A stretch of 40,130 nt of DNA from an uncultured Gammaproteobacteria bacterium. GTDB lineage: Bacteria > Pseudomonadota > Gammaproteobacteria > Enterobacterales > Succinivibrionaceae. How positions within the stretch are numbered: position 1 is the first letter of the stretch; each line of letters opens with the position of its first letter. The notes below the pieces were generated by a model. It saw only the letters and a list, made by a program, of their open reading frames with translations. It did not search any database and had not been told where the DNA came from. The translations under genes and the position numbers were made by a program. Of this stretch, positions 18,577 through 26,343 are shown piece by piece. Location: positions 1 through 40,130 of the forward strand of contig OMZC01000014.1 of assembly GCA_900315395.1 (NCBI GenBank), read 5' to 3'.

Positions 18577-19908
18577 CTAATCTTTCTTTGTTCGCTCATC
18601 GATAATACGCTTTGACTTATGCTCTGAACGAGTGTTCAAGCCACCATCCTTATGAACTACAACAGTGTATGGTTTAACACCGATACGAGCCTTTAAGGAC
18701 TTGCTTACAATCTCAGCTACCTGCTCGTCTGAATCCTTGTTATCAAACTTCTTCTCAACTTCAACTGAGTACTTGCAGGTAAAGTCTTTCTCAAAGATTC
18801 TGATTAAGTATTCACCGGTGATACCTGAGATTGAACGAATACCAGCCTCAACGTCACTTGGGAATACGTTAACAGCAGATACGATGAACATATCATCCTT
18901 TCTACCTAAAACGTGGATACGACCGTGGGTACGACCGCACTTGCACTTAGTGTTATCAATCCAACCGATATCACCAGTACGGAAACGGATCAATGGACGA
19001 GCATGCTTTCTTAAGGTAGTAAATACGAACTCACCCTTTTCACCTGGAGGTAATACTTTACCAGTATTAGGATCAACAGTCTCAACTAAGATATGGTTCT
19101 CAGCGATGTGTAGACCATCTTTGTACTCACACATTGCAGCACAAGCACCAAAGATATCAGACAGACCGTAGAAGTCGTAAACCTGTGCGCCCCACAAATC
19201 TTCGATTGCCTTACGAGTAGCATCAATAGAACCACCTAACTCACCTGCTACGATGATGGTCTTGATGTTTAAATCCTTCTTAGGATCAATGCCACTCTTT
19301 AAAGCCTTTTCACCTAACTGCCATGCGTATGAAGGTGAGGTCCAGATTACGGTTGGCTGATAGGTCTTTAGAACCCATAGTAAACGCTCTGAAGGTAAGG
19401 TACCGCCCCAAATACATAGAGCACCTGTCTTCTGAGCACCAATTACGTCAGGACCACCTACGTATAGAGAGAAGTTTAAAGCATGAACGTAACGATCATT
19501 AGGTCTTACGCCAACCTGCCAGAACCAGCGAGCCTCAGTATCCTGGAACTCATCGAAATCCTTCTGAGTAAATGGGCTGATGGTTGGAACACCAGTTGAA
19601 CCTGATGATGTTGAAATAAATACAACGTCGTCTTCAGGAACTGCGCATAACTCACCTAAGAATGAACCTACGCCCTGAGTATCACGCTGAGTCTTCTTAT
19701 TGATGAATGGGAACTTCTCGATATCTTTTAAAGTTTTGATATCTGATGGCTTTACGCCTGCCTCATCAAATGATCTCTTGTAATAAGGAGAATTATCGTA
19801 TGCAAACTTTACGATCTCCTGAAGATCTTTTAACTGATTTGCTTCTAAGACTTCACGAGGAGCTGTTTCTAATGCCTCATCCCAGAATTTTGATTTATTG
19901 ATAGCCAT
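18577..19908 (-). CDS. Phenylacetate-CoA ligase family protein (AMP-forming), PaaK-like
   Basis: Adenylating enzyme that would join an aryl- or acyl-acid to CoA using ATP. The 443-residue length is usual for PaaK. The ATP-binding P-loop reads STSSGSTGVPT (residues 99-109). Further family marks are FYGLSDIFG for the A5 region, and FRTGDIGWID with IHVLGRKDDM for the A7/A8 hinge. A Cys-x-Cys before the hinge is common in the family. It is the last gene of an operon that makes a 2-oxoacid:ferredoxin oxidoreductase, eight bases after the beta subunit. The likely substrate is the acid corresponding to that enzyme's acyl-CoA product; phenylacetate or indoleacetate are possible. No phenylacetate ring-oxidation genes are nearby. 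Confidence 0.85.
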   Translation of the reverse strand: MAINKSKFWDEALETAPREVLEANQLKDLQEIVKFAYDNSPYYKRSFDEAGVKPSDIKTLKDIEKFPFINKKTQRDTQGVGSFLGELCAVPEDDVVFISTSSGSTGVPTISPFTQKDFDEFQDTEARWFWQVGVRPNDRYVHALNFSLYVGGPDVIGAQKTGALCIWGGTLPSERLLWVLKTYQPTVIWTSPSYAWQLGEKALKSGIDPKKDLNIKTIIVAGELGGSIDATRKAIEDLWGAQVYDFYGLSDIFGACAAMCEYKDGLHIAENHILVETVDPNTGKVLPPGEKGEFVFTTLRKHARPLIRFRTGDIGWIDNTKCKCGRTHGRIHVLGRKDDMFIVSAVNVFPSDVEAGIRSISGITGEYLIRIFEKDFTCKYSVEVEKKFDNKDSDEQVAEIVSKSLKARIGVKPYTVVVHKDGGLNTRSEHKSKRIIDERTKKD

Positions 19909-19916
19909 GTAAACCT

Positions 19917-20804
19917 CTAATTAAAATGCTTGTTAATAAAATTCCATTTTGCGTCACGACCTGCGATGATGGCTTGAATATCGTTATCATCCAAGTGTTT
20001 AAAACGGCCCTGACGTTTGATGTAGTCAGCTACATCTGTAAACTCTTTTGGTTTACGGTTAATATGGAACTCACCGTTTTCAAATTCAGCTAAATACCAT
20101 AAACCGCAATCAACTACCTCTTTAGCTACCTCGATACAATCCTCTGTTTTAATACCCCAACCAGTTGGACATGGAGCAATTACGTGGATGTACTTAGTAC
20201 CTCTAATGGAAGCTGCCTTTTCAACTTTCTTCATGAAATCTGGAAGGTAACCTACACTAGCGGTTGCTGCATAAGAGATCCCGTGAGCTGCAACAATTTC
20301 AAACATATTTTTCTTGTTTGAAAGATTTCCATGCAGATTTTTTCCTGCAGGAGTAGTGCTTGTTCTAGCTCCAAATGGTGTCAGCGAACTTTTCTGAATA
20401 CCTGTATTCATGTAAGCTTCGTTGTCATAGCAGATGTATAAAACATCATCATTTCTGTCTATGGCACCTGAAAGCGCCTGAATACCGATATCAGCAGTAC
20501 CGCCGTCACCTGCAAAACCTACTACATTAAAATCAGTTTTGCCTAAAGCCTTTAAGCCAGCCTGAATACCTGTCATCATGGATGCAGTACCGGCAAAGGT
20601 AGAAATAATTGCGTTATTTGCAAAGCACAGCTGTGGGAAGTTAAAACCTACAGCTGACATACAGCCTGCTGGAATTACCGCAACTGATCTTTTGCCTAAA
20701 ACTTTTAGAGCAATTCGAACAGCAAGAGATCCACCGCAACCTGCGCATGCTTTGTGGCCATAGAAGAACTCATCGTCTGTTAGTGTTTTTACATTGACTG
20801 CCAT
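19917..20804 (-). CDS. porB: 2-oxoacid:ferredoxin oxidoreductase, beta subunit (TPP-binding)
   Basis: Catalytic thiamine diphosphate subunit of a cytosolic enzyme that turns a 2-oxoacid plus CoA into acyl-CoA, CO2 and reduced ferredoxin. The TPP/Mg motif reads GDGGTADIG from residue 99 and ends with YDN at 126-128. The four cysteines expected to hold the proximal 4Fe-4S cluster are C20, C23, C48 and C212. The sequence is closer to the pyruvate/2-ketoisovalerate branch than to the 2-oxoglutarate branch, judged by remembered motifs (YDNEAYMNTG, APCPTGW). It starts two bases after the alpha subunit. Pyruvate, a branched-chain or an aromatic 2-oxoacid are all possible substrates. Confidence 0.9.
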   Translation of the reverse strand: MAVNVKTLTDDEFFYGHKACAGCGGSLAVRIALKVLGKRSVAVIPAGCMSAVGFNFPQLCFANNAIISTFAGTASMMTGIQAGLKALGKTDFNVVGFAGDGGTADIGIQALSGAIDRNDDVLYICYDNEAYMNTGIQKSSLTPFGARTSTTPAGKNLHGNLSNKKNMFEIVAAHGISYAATASVGYLPDFMKKVEKAASIRGTKYIHVIAPCPTGWGIKTEDCIEVAKEVVDCGLWYLAEFENGEFHINRKPKEFTDVADYIKRQGRFKHLDDNDIQAIIAGRDAKWNFINKHFN

Positions 20805-20806
20805 GA

Positions 20807-21967
20807 CTATTCCTCCTTTAGACCTACAAATACAATTTCGTTATTTAATGACTGAAGTCTTGTAAAAATGTCTTCAATCTGGTGTTTTTCGATATTTCTG
20901 CCACCAAGACCTGCAATATAATTTGATGAAACCACATCAAGTTTTGCTTTATGCAGAGCTGAATTTACATTGGTATACACAGTGCCTTCATTACCAAATG
21001 AAATATCTTTTTCTAAAACACCAATGGCTTTGACGTTCTTTAGAGCTTCTACAATTTCCTCATTTGGAAATGGTCTTAGATAGCGAATTCTTAATAAACC
21101 TACCTTTTGACCTTTGTCTCTTAAATCATCGACAACTTCTTTTACTAAACCTGCGATAGTACCTAAAGTTACAATCACAAAATCAGCATCATCTGTCTTA
21201 TAAGTCTCAATTAAGCCTGAGTACTTGCGTTTGAAGATCTTAAAGAACTTATCCTCGCACTCTTTGATAACTTTACGTGCGTTTAAAATGCCTAAATGCT
21301 CTTTGTACTTAAACTCAGTATTAGTATCAGGTCCTGCTGAGAAACCTAAGTTTTTAGGATCTTCAAATGAGATCTTATTGTCAGTCTCATATGGAGGTAA
21401 AAACTCATCAGCCTTTTCTGCCTCTGGAACATCTACTACTTCATAAGTATGAGTTAGAGTAAAGCCATCTAAATTAGCCATAAATGGAGTTGCAACATCT
21501 TTATGCTCAGCAATGTAAAAACTCATCAAAGCTAAATCTAAAGCCTCTTGAGCATCCTCAGCGTATGCCTGGATCCAGCCATGATCTAATAAAGATAATG
21601 AATCTCTCTGATCTCCGTAGATATTCCAAGGTAACGCAGTTGATCTGTTAGCATTCATCATTACGATTGGAAAGCGTCCACCTGAGGCATAAGTCAAACA
21701 CTCAGCCATATATAAAAGGCCTTGTGATGAGGTAGCTGTAAAGGTTCTAGCACCAACAGCTGATGCACCAATAGCAGCAGACAGTGCTGAATGCTCAGAC
21801 TCTACATGAATGAACTCAGACTTTAACTTTCCAGACTCAACTAACTCTGATAACTTTTCTACTACAGTTGTCTGTGGTGTAATTGGGTATGCTGAAATCA
21901 CATGAGGTTTAGCAAGACATACACCTAACGCAAATGCTTCATTGCCTGATAAAAATTTCTTAGTCAT
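20807..21967 (-). CDS. porA: 2-oxoacid:ferredoxin oxidoreductase, alpha subunit
   Basis: Alpha subunit of the same enzyme, 386 residues. The N-terminal domain has GNEAFALG and YPITPQTTVVEKL, then ESEHSALSAAIGASAVGARTFTATSSQGL split across residues 57-85. The C-terminal transketolase-like domain has RPFP near 298-301 and GNEG near 324-327. Its ATG overlaps the delta subunit stop in a TAATG junction, which suggests translational coupling and equal subunit amounts. The four-subunit form is common in anaerobes and Epsilonproteobacteria; many gammaproteobacteria instead have a single-chain pyruvate enzyme. Confidence 0.9.
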   Translation of the reverse strand: MTKKFLSGNEAFALGVCLAKPHVISAYPITPQTTVVEKLSELVESGKLKSEFIHVESEHSALSAAIGASAVGARTFTATSSQGLLYMAECLTYASGGRFPIVMMNANRSTALPWNIYGDQRDSLSLLDHGWIQAYAEDAQEALDLALMSFYIAEHKDVATPFMANLDGFTLTHTYEVVDVPEAEKADEFLPPYETDNKISFEDPKNLGFSAGPDTNTEFKYKEHLGILNARKVIKECEDKFFKIFKRKYSGLIETYKTDDADFVIVTLGTIAGLVKEVVDDLRDKGQKVGLLRIRYLRPFPNEEIVEALKNVKAIGVLEKDISFGNEGTVYTNVNSALHKAKLDVVSSNYIAGLGGRNIEKHQIEDIFTRLQSLNNEIVFVGLKEE

Positions 21968-22254
21968 TATTTTTCAGACTCCATAGTAATTGCGCCATGT
22001 TTACAGATCTTTTGGCAGATGCCACAACCTTTACAAAAGTCATAATCGATTTCTACTTTGTCACCGTGTTTTGAAATCACACCATCTGGACAATACAGGT
22101 AGCAAAGAAAACAGCCATTGCACTTTTCTTTATCACATACTGGCTTTTCATTTCTCCAGCCTGAGTTTTTAGTAACTAAGCCTGGTTTATAGCTTGGTGC
22201 AAAGGGAATGTTTGCAGTTGTAAACTTAACGTTTTCTTTTAATTCAACTTTCAT
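21967..22254 (-). CDS. porD: 2-oxoacid:ferredoxin oxidoreductase, delta subunit (2x[4Fe-4S] ferredoxin)
   Basis: A 95-residue ferredoxin-like electron-transfer subunit that carries electrons from the TPP site to free ferredoxin. Two complete CxxCxxCxxxC motifs are seen: C45, C48, C51, C55 and C74, C77, C80, C84. The first ends in Cys-Pro as usual; the second ends in Cys-Lys. Lys-Pro-Gly and Trp in the first 35 residues match the extension that packs on the other subunits in the PorD family. It lies between the gamma and alpha genes, with GGAGG upstream of its start. Confidence 0.9.
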   Translation of the reverse strand: MKVELKENVKFTTANIPFAPSYKPGLVTKNSGWRNEKPVCDKEKCNGCFLCYLYCPDGVISKHGDKVEIDYDFCKGCGICQKICKHGAITMESEK

Positions 22255-22263
22255 GACATCCTC

Positions 22264-22788
22264 CTAAGCCTTTACAGCATCAAATGCTGCTTTAACAACT
22301 TCAATATTTCTTTGCTGAAGTTTTGGAGGCATGTTCTGCTCAATAGCAAACTTAAGATCATCTACTGTAACCTCATCAAAGACAGCAGCAATTGCGCCTA
22401 GAATTACAGTATTGGTAATTGGTAAGTGCAGAATTTTCTCTGCAATAGACACACCATCGATGGTGATAATTTTTGAATTTGTGAATATCTTCTTGGTGCA
22501 GAGAATGATTTTGCCATTCTCTTTTAATTCTGAAAAAGCTTCATCATTAAATAAGGTATCATCAAGATATACAGCAAAGTCAGCTTTCTCAATTTCAGCT
22601 CTGTTACCAACCTTTTTAGTATCAAGTTTGGTGAAAGCTCTAATTGGTGCACCTCTGCGCTCTGGACCGAAAGATGGGAATGCTAAAGCATAATTGCCAT
22701 CTTTCTTTAAAGAGTAGGCTGCGCCTAAAAGACGGGCTGCTGTAAATGCGCCTTGACCGCCTCGACCATGCCATAGAAACTCGTACAT
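22264..22788 (-). CDS. porC: 2-oxoacid:ferredoxin oxidoreductase, gamma subunit
   Basis: First gene of the oxidoreductase operon, 174 residues. It has the family marks GRGGQGAFTAARLL (residues 8-21) and PSFGPERRGAP (38-48), with AEIEKADFAVYLDD further on. The subunit helps bind CoA in this enzyme class. The start at 22788 has AAGG about eight bases upstream. A candidate promoter lies at 22857-22886, and the LysR-type gene upstream on the same strand is the probable regulator. Confidence 0.9.
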   Translation of the reverse strand: MYEFLWHGRGGQGAFTAARLLGAAYSLKKDGNYALAFPSFGPERRGAPIRAFTKLDTKKVGNRAEIEKADFAVYLDDTLFNDEAFSELKENGKIILCTKKIFTNSKIITIDGVSIAEKILHLPITNTVILGAIAAVFDEVTVDDLKFAIEQNMPPKLQQRNIEVVKAAFDAVKA

Positions 22789-22856
22789 TATTCTTACCTT
22801 TTTGTATGTGATCTATTCTTAAAATTTAGAATTTTGTTATTAAATTTGGTGAATAA

Positions 22857-22886
22857 AGTATCCCAAATTTTCCATAATATTGTCTA
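22857..22886 (-). promoter_or_regulatory. Candidate promoter of the oxidoreductase operon
   Basis: On the minus strand TAGACA (22886-22881) and GATACT (22862-22857) are 18 bases apart, about 70 bases ahead of the gamma subunit start. Confidence 0.4.
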
Positions 22887-22926
22887 ATACTAATTACAAA
22901 TAGTCAGTTATAGCTATTTTGTATAA

Positions 22927-23079
22927 CATATTGTAAATTCTAAGGATACACTAGACTTTAATCAGGATGATTTGGCTTATATAAGCGTAAAACTGAAAGG
23001 AAGAGCTATAGAAAGAGAAATTGAAAAGGAAGTGAAACGAGCAAAAATTACAAAGGAGCAACCAAAGTCACTCCTTTAA
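22927..23079 (+). pseudogene. Remnant open frame of unknown origin, no start codon
   Basis: The 368-base gap 22789-23156 holds the operon promoter and this frame. It is open for 50 codons to a TAA at 23077-23079 but has no ATG. The reading is rich in Lys and Glu with a plausible protein texture: DFNQDDLAY, then KLKGRAIEREIEKEVKRAK, then KSLL at the end. It looks like the C-terminal end of a lost gene. I do not recognise the family; a transposase tail is one possibility. It could also be chance. Confidence 0.3.
23052..23077. terminator. Hairpin between LysR gene and oxidoreductase operon
   Basis: AAAGGAG and CTCCTTT form a 7-bp stem with a 12-base loop. On the minus strand it is followed by TGTAATTTTT, so it could end the LysR transcript before the operon promoter. 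Confidence 0.5.
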
Positions 23080-23156
23080 AATTCTTAAAATTGAAGTTTA
23101 TCTTTTTAAGATCCTAGTGGTTGCCCCAAAAAGTTCTAAAACGAAGCAAAATAAGC

Positions 23157-24089
23157 TTAATCAGCTAGCCCATAACGACGGAAGTAGTTCTTAATCTCTT
23201 CGATGTACAAAGTACCCATCTGACTTAAGATCTGATTCTTTTTAACAATATAGCCAATGCTCATATTGTCATCCTCATCGCCCTCATCAGGTTTAAAAGG
23301 AACAGCTACATAATCATCACCGTTTAACTCCTGACAGATGATACCTGAGCACAGTGTAAAGCCGTTTAGACCACGCATTAGGTTCAGCATAGAGGCTCTA
23401 TCATTTACTTTTACAGTTCTTAAGTACTCTTTAGTTGAATAGATTTCCTCGGCAAAGTAGAAAGAGCTGTTATCGCCTTGCTCGAATGACAAGCTTGGGA
23501 AATCAGCTAGATCTGAGAAATGAATTTCTTTGTAAGTTGCTAATGGATGCTCTTTGTAAAGGTATACATAAACCTGGCAGTTAATCAGATGATGGAATTC
23601 TAACTCTGCTGAGTTTAAGAGCTTTAAGATCATATTACGGTTGAAGTTTGATAAGTACAAAATACCAATCTCACTCTTTAATGAGCTTACATCATCGATA
23701 ACTTCACGAGTTTTGGTCTCACGGATAGCAAAGTCATACTCTGCGGTATTAAATTTCTTAACCATCTCCACGAAAGACTTAGTTGCAAAAGAATAGTGCT
23801 GAGTTGAAACACCGAACTTCTTTTTTAAAGTGCCGTTCTTACCAAACTTATCTAGTAAAGACTCATACTGATGATAAACCTGTCTTGCGTAGGTAATGAA
23901 CTCAACACCTTCATTGGTGAGGCTGACACCACGACCTGATCTGTGGAAGATAGAGATTGAGAATTCATCTTCAAGATCATGGATTGCATTTGAAAGACTT
24001 GGCTGAGAAACATATAAGATCTGAGCTGCCTTATTAAATGATCCGGTTTCTGAAATTGTTATTGCATAATGAAGTTGGGTTAAGGTCAT
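23157..24089 (-). CDS. LysR-family transcriptional regulator
   Basis: A DNA-binding regulator with an N-terminal winged HTH (residues 1-65: LTQLHYAITISETGSFNKAA and SQPSLSNAIHDLE) and a C-terminal substrate-binding-like effector domain. ATG 24089 was chosen because AGAGG lies five bases upstream and the protein then begins MTLTQL, as usual for LysR proteins. An in-frame ATG at 24128 would add 13 residues without a ribosome binding site. It lies directly upstream of the oxidoreductase operon on the same strand, unlike the usual divergent layout. Control of that operon by an organic acid or amino acid is likely but inferred. Confidence 0.88.
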   Translation of the reverse strand: MTLTQLHYAITISETGSFNKAAQILYVSQPSLSNAIHDLEDEFSISIFHRSGRGVSLTNEGVEFITYARQVYHQYESLLDKFGKNGTLKKKFGVSTQHYSFATKSFVEMVKKFNTAEYDFAIRETKTREVIDDVSSLKSEIGILYLSNFNRNMILKLLNSAELEFHHLINCQVYVYLYKEHPLATYKEIHFSDLADFPSLSFEQGDNSSFYFAEEIYSTKEYLRTVKVNDRASMLNLMRGLNGFTLCSGIICQELNGDDYVAVPFKPDEGDEDDNMSIGYIVKKNQILSQMGTLYIEEIKNYFRRYGLAD

Positions 24090-24209
24090 AATTGCCTCTA
24101 TATTTGCCGGTTCTGATACGTTATTCACATTGTAATATTTTTTTCACTCTTTAAAAATACCATAAATCCTAGTAAAATGATAAGTATTAAGAGTTAAAGG
24201 AAAGATCAC

Positions 24210-24647
24210 ATGAAAATTTCGACCAAAGGAAGATATGCCATTCGCATGATGCTTGATTTGGCAGAACACCGTAACAACGGCTTTATTACTTTAAAAGATA
24301 TCGCTCAAAGACAGAATATTTCTAAAAAATATTTAGAGCAGATCATTCCCGTATTAAACAGATCTAACTTTTTAAAAACCTCTCGCGGTTATCAGGGTGG
24401 CTATCAGTTAGCTAAAGAGCCATCTGAATATACCTTAGGTGCAATTTTACGTTTAACCGAAGGTAATTTAGCTCCTGTAGCCTGTTTAGAGTGTGATCCT
24501 GTCAATTGTGACAGAAGTGCTAACTGTGTAACTTTACCTGTATGGCAAGGTTTATATAAACTCATTACCGACTATTTAGATTCAATTACCCTGCAGGATC
24601 TTTTAGACAAGCAAATTGAGATGTACTCAAACGACTACATGATTTAG
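24210..24647 (+). CDS. Rrf2-family regulator, CymR/IscR-like
   Basis: A 145-residue winged-helix repressor. MKISTKGRYAIRMMLDLA and KKYLEQIIPVLNRSNFLKTSRG match CymR, the cysteine-metabolism repressor of Firmicutes; GGYQLAKEP is the wing. Unlike Bacillus CymR it also has four cysteines, C92, C95, C100 and C106, where IscR-type proteins bind an Fe-S cluster, so redox or iron sensing is possible. AAAGG lies about eight bases ahead of the start. A cysteine operon (cysK to mccA) lies 1.7 kb downstream on the other strand; regulation of it is inferred from family. The gene is divergent from the LysR gene. Confidence 0.88.
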   Translation: MKISTKGRYAIRMMLDLAEHRNNGFITLKDIAQRQNISKKYLEQIIPVLNRSNFLKTSRGYQGGYQLAKEPSEYTLGAILRLTEGNLAPVACLECDPVNCDRSANCVTLPVWQGLYKLITDYLDSITLQDLLDKQIEMYSNDYMI

Positions 24648-24660
24648 AAGCTTAAGATTA

Positions 24661-24690
24661 GTGCTCTTAACTACAACACGTTAAGAGTAC
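24661..24690. terminator. Convergent terminator between Rrf2 and IIA-like genes
   Basis: GTGCTCTTAAC and GTTAAGAGTAC form an 11-base stem with one mismatch and an 8-base loop. It overlaps the 3' end of the IIA-like gene. Confidence 0.6.
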
Positions 24691-25201
24691 ATAAGATGGT
24701 ATCAAATGATACATGTCTTGCGTTGATAAAGCTTACATGTCTTGAAGTACGATTCTGTTTTACAGTGATGGTACATACAAAGTTGGTATCAACTTTGTAG
24801 ATCTTTTCAATATCAAAGGACATCAGCTTCTGTCCTTTAGAAATTCTCTGACCTTCAACAACGTTTAATTTAAAGAAATCTTTTTTGTACTTCTCAAACT
24901 CCAAGCCTACGTTGATGATTAAATGTGCATTGCCTACCTTTAAGAGCATGGCATTGCCCACAGGAGATATTCTCTCAACGATACAGGCACATGGAGAATG
25001 AACTTCATTCTCAACTGGCTGGATACCTAAAGAATTGCCAAAGACATCACGTGAGATATTAGACTCAGCAATCATATCAGAAGGCACGATATTGCCATCA
25101 AATGGTGACAAGATCTTATGATATCCACTATCCTTAAATAAATTTAAGAATATAGATACGTACCTTAATACTGAAATAACGATTTTTTTCTGTCTGTTCA
25201 T
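24671..25201 (-). CDS. PTS glucose-type IIA domain protein lacking both phosphorylation histidines
   Basis: A 176-residue protein whose residues 30-150 follow the IIA-Glc (Crr) fold: SPFDGNIVP, then an EVHSPCACIVERISP strand region, and VEGQRISKGQKLMSFD near the end. In E. coli IIA-Glc, H75 and H90 form the active site. Here the corresponding positions are N83 (GNAM, with a one-residue gap nearby) and N97 (IINVG). The protein should fold but cannot take phosphate from HPr in the normal way. A short hydrophobic N-terminus (about residues 7-23) may bind membrane. No other PTS gene is in the window. It may act as a fixed-state regulator that binds partners, which is inference. Confidence 0.75.
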   Translation of the reverse strand: MNRQKKIVISVLRYVSIFLNLFKDSGYHKILSPFDGNIVPSDMIAESNISRDVFGNSLGIQPVENEVHSPCACIVERISPVGNAMLLKVGNAHLIINVGLEFEKYKKDFFKLNVVEGQRISKGQKLMSFDIEKIYKVDTNFVCTITVKQNRTSRHVSFINARHVSFDTILCTLNVL

Positions 25202-25312
25202 AATTGCTTTGTCTTAATAAAACCTCTCACAGTATATAGCTATAACTTTTTAAAACAAAATAAAAAGACTTAAATTAGCCATGATTAAGTGAGATTTTCA
25301 ACGCATATCAAA

Positions 25313-26116
25313 TTATGAGTACCAGTTAAAAAGTGATTTTCCAGTATCAAGTGTCTCAATCTTTTTAAGATCACTTTCATCTAAATTAAAGTCAAAGATC
25401 TCAAGGTTCTCTTTCATTCTCGATGCTGTAGATGACTTTGGTATTACCGCTATACCATTTTGCACTAAATATCTTAAGGCTATTTGAGCAGAGCTTTTGT
25501 GATGTTTTAGCCCTAACTCAACTAATACAGGCTCTTTGAAGATTTCTTTTCTGCCTTCTGTAAAAGAGCCCCACGACTGCATTATGGTGCCGTACTCTTT
25601 TAAACACTCATTCAACTTTAACTGTGGATAGTAGACATGTGATTCAACCTGATTTACTGAAGGTATTACCTTTGCCTCTTTTATGAAGTTTAAATAATAC
25701 TCTTTACTAAAATTAGAAACACCTAAAGCTTTAACAAGCCCCTTGTTATAAGCATCAATCATTGCTTCATACATATCAGTACTGTTCTTATAAGGCTCAT
25801 GTATGAGGATAAGGTCAAGATAGTCGGTCTGAAGCTCATTTAAAGAGCGTTCTATACTCATATAAGCTGATTTATAGCTAGTATCAGGTCTGTAGATTTT
25901 TGAGGTTATAAAGAGCTCCTGACGAGGTATTTGAGATTCTTTTATAGCCTTGCCTACAATATTCTCGTTCTGATACATAGTTGCTGTATCTATAAGTCTG
26001 TAGCCACACTCAAGCGCTTTTAAAAGTGTTTTCCTGCCAATGTCATTACGTACATTCCAAGTACCGAAGCCCACTACAGGCAACATCAGACCATTATTGA
26101 GTTTTTTAAATTCCAT
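25313..26116 (-). CDS. Aldo/keto reductase
   Basis: NADPH-dependent carbonyl reductase of the AKR superfamily, 267 residues, cytosolic (alpha/beta)8 barrel. The catalytic tetrad is visible: D42 and Y47 in DTATMYQNE, Lys in FITSKIYR near 72, and His in LILIHEPY near 105. The NADPH-binding C-terminal IPKSS near 226-230 is present. The sequence is of the 2,5-diketo-gluconate reductase type, which accepts many aldehydes and ketones, so the physiological substrate cannot be named. It stands alone, separated from the sulfur operon by a terminator. Confidence 0.9.
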   Translation of the reverse strand: MEFKKLNNGLMLPVVGFGTWNVRNDIGRKTLLKALECGYRLIDTATMYQNENIVGKAIKESQIPRQELFITSKIYRPDTSYKSAYMSIERSLNELQTDYLDLILIHEPYKNSTDMYEAMIDAYNKGLVKALGVSNFSKEYYLNFIKEAKVIPSVNQVESHVYYPQLKLNECLKEYGTIMQSWGSFTEGRKEIFKEPVLVELGLKHHKSSAQIALRYLVQNGIAVIPKSSTASRMKENLEIFDFNLDESDLKKIETLDTGKSLFNWYS

Positions 26117-26229
26117 AAGAGATATCGTATTAGATTAGTTAGCACGCTATGATTATAACTGTAAATTTTAAGTAAACGATGATGATTAGAAAATGATGGA
26201 CAGAAAATAAAGTTAGGCTGTTAAAAAGA

Positions 26230-26252
26230 GCCTGCAAAAGAGATTTGCAGGC
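26230..26252 (-). terminator. Terminator of the cysK-mccA operon
   Basis: GCCTGCAAA and TTTGCAGGC form a perfect 9-bp stem with a 5-base loop. On the minus strand it is followed by TCTTTTTAA, 90 bases after the mccA stop. Confidence 0.85.
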
Positions 26253-26343
26253 AAAAGCACATATTGTAATCGGATGTACTGTTAAGTATTAAATTGAGGT
26301 AGATAAACTATTTTTAAGAATTCTAAGTTACAGAATTCCTGTC

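Noticed and set aside
18665-19171. A 168-codon plus-strand open frame
   Set aside because: It is antisense to the CoA ligase gene, whose motifs are clear.
24700-24745. Short direct repeat TACATGTCTTG near the end of the IIA-like gene
   Set aside because: Two copies of 11 bases within coding sequence; explained by a duplicated short peptide segment (RHVSF) with no further sign of a mobile element.
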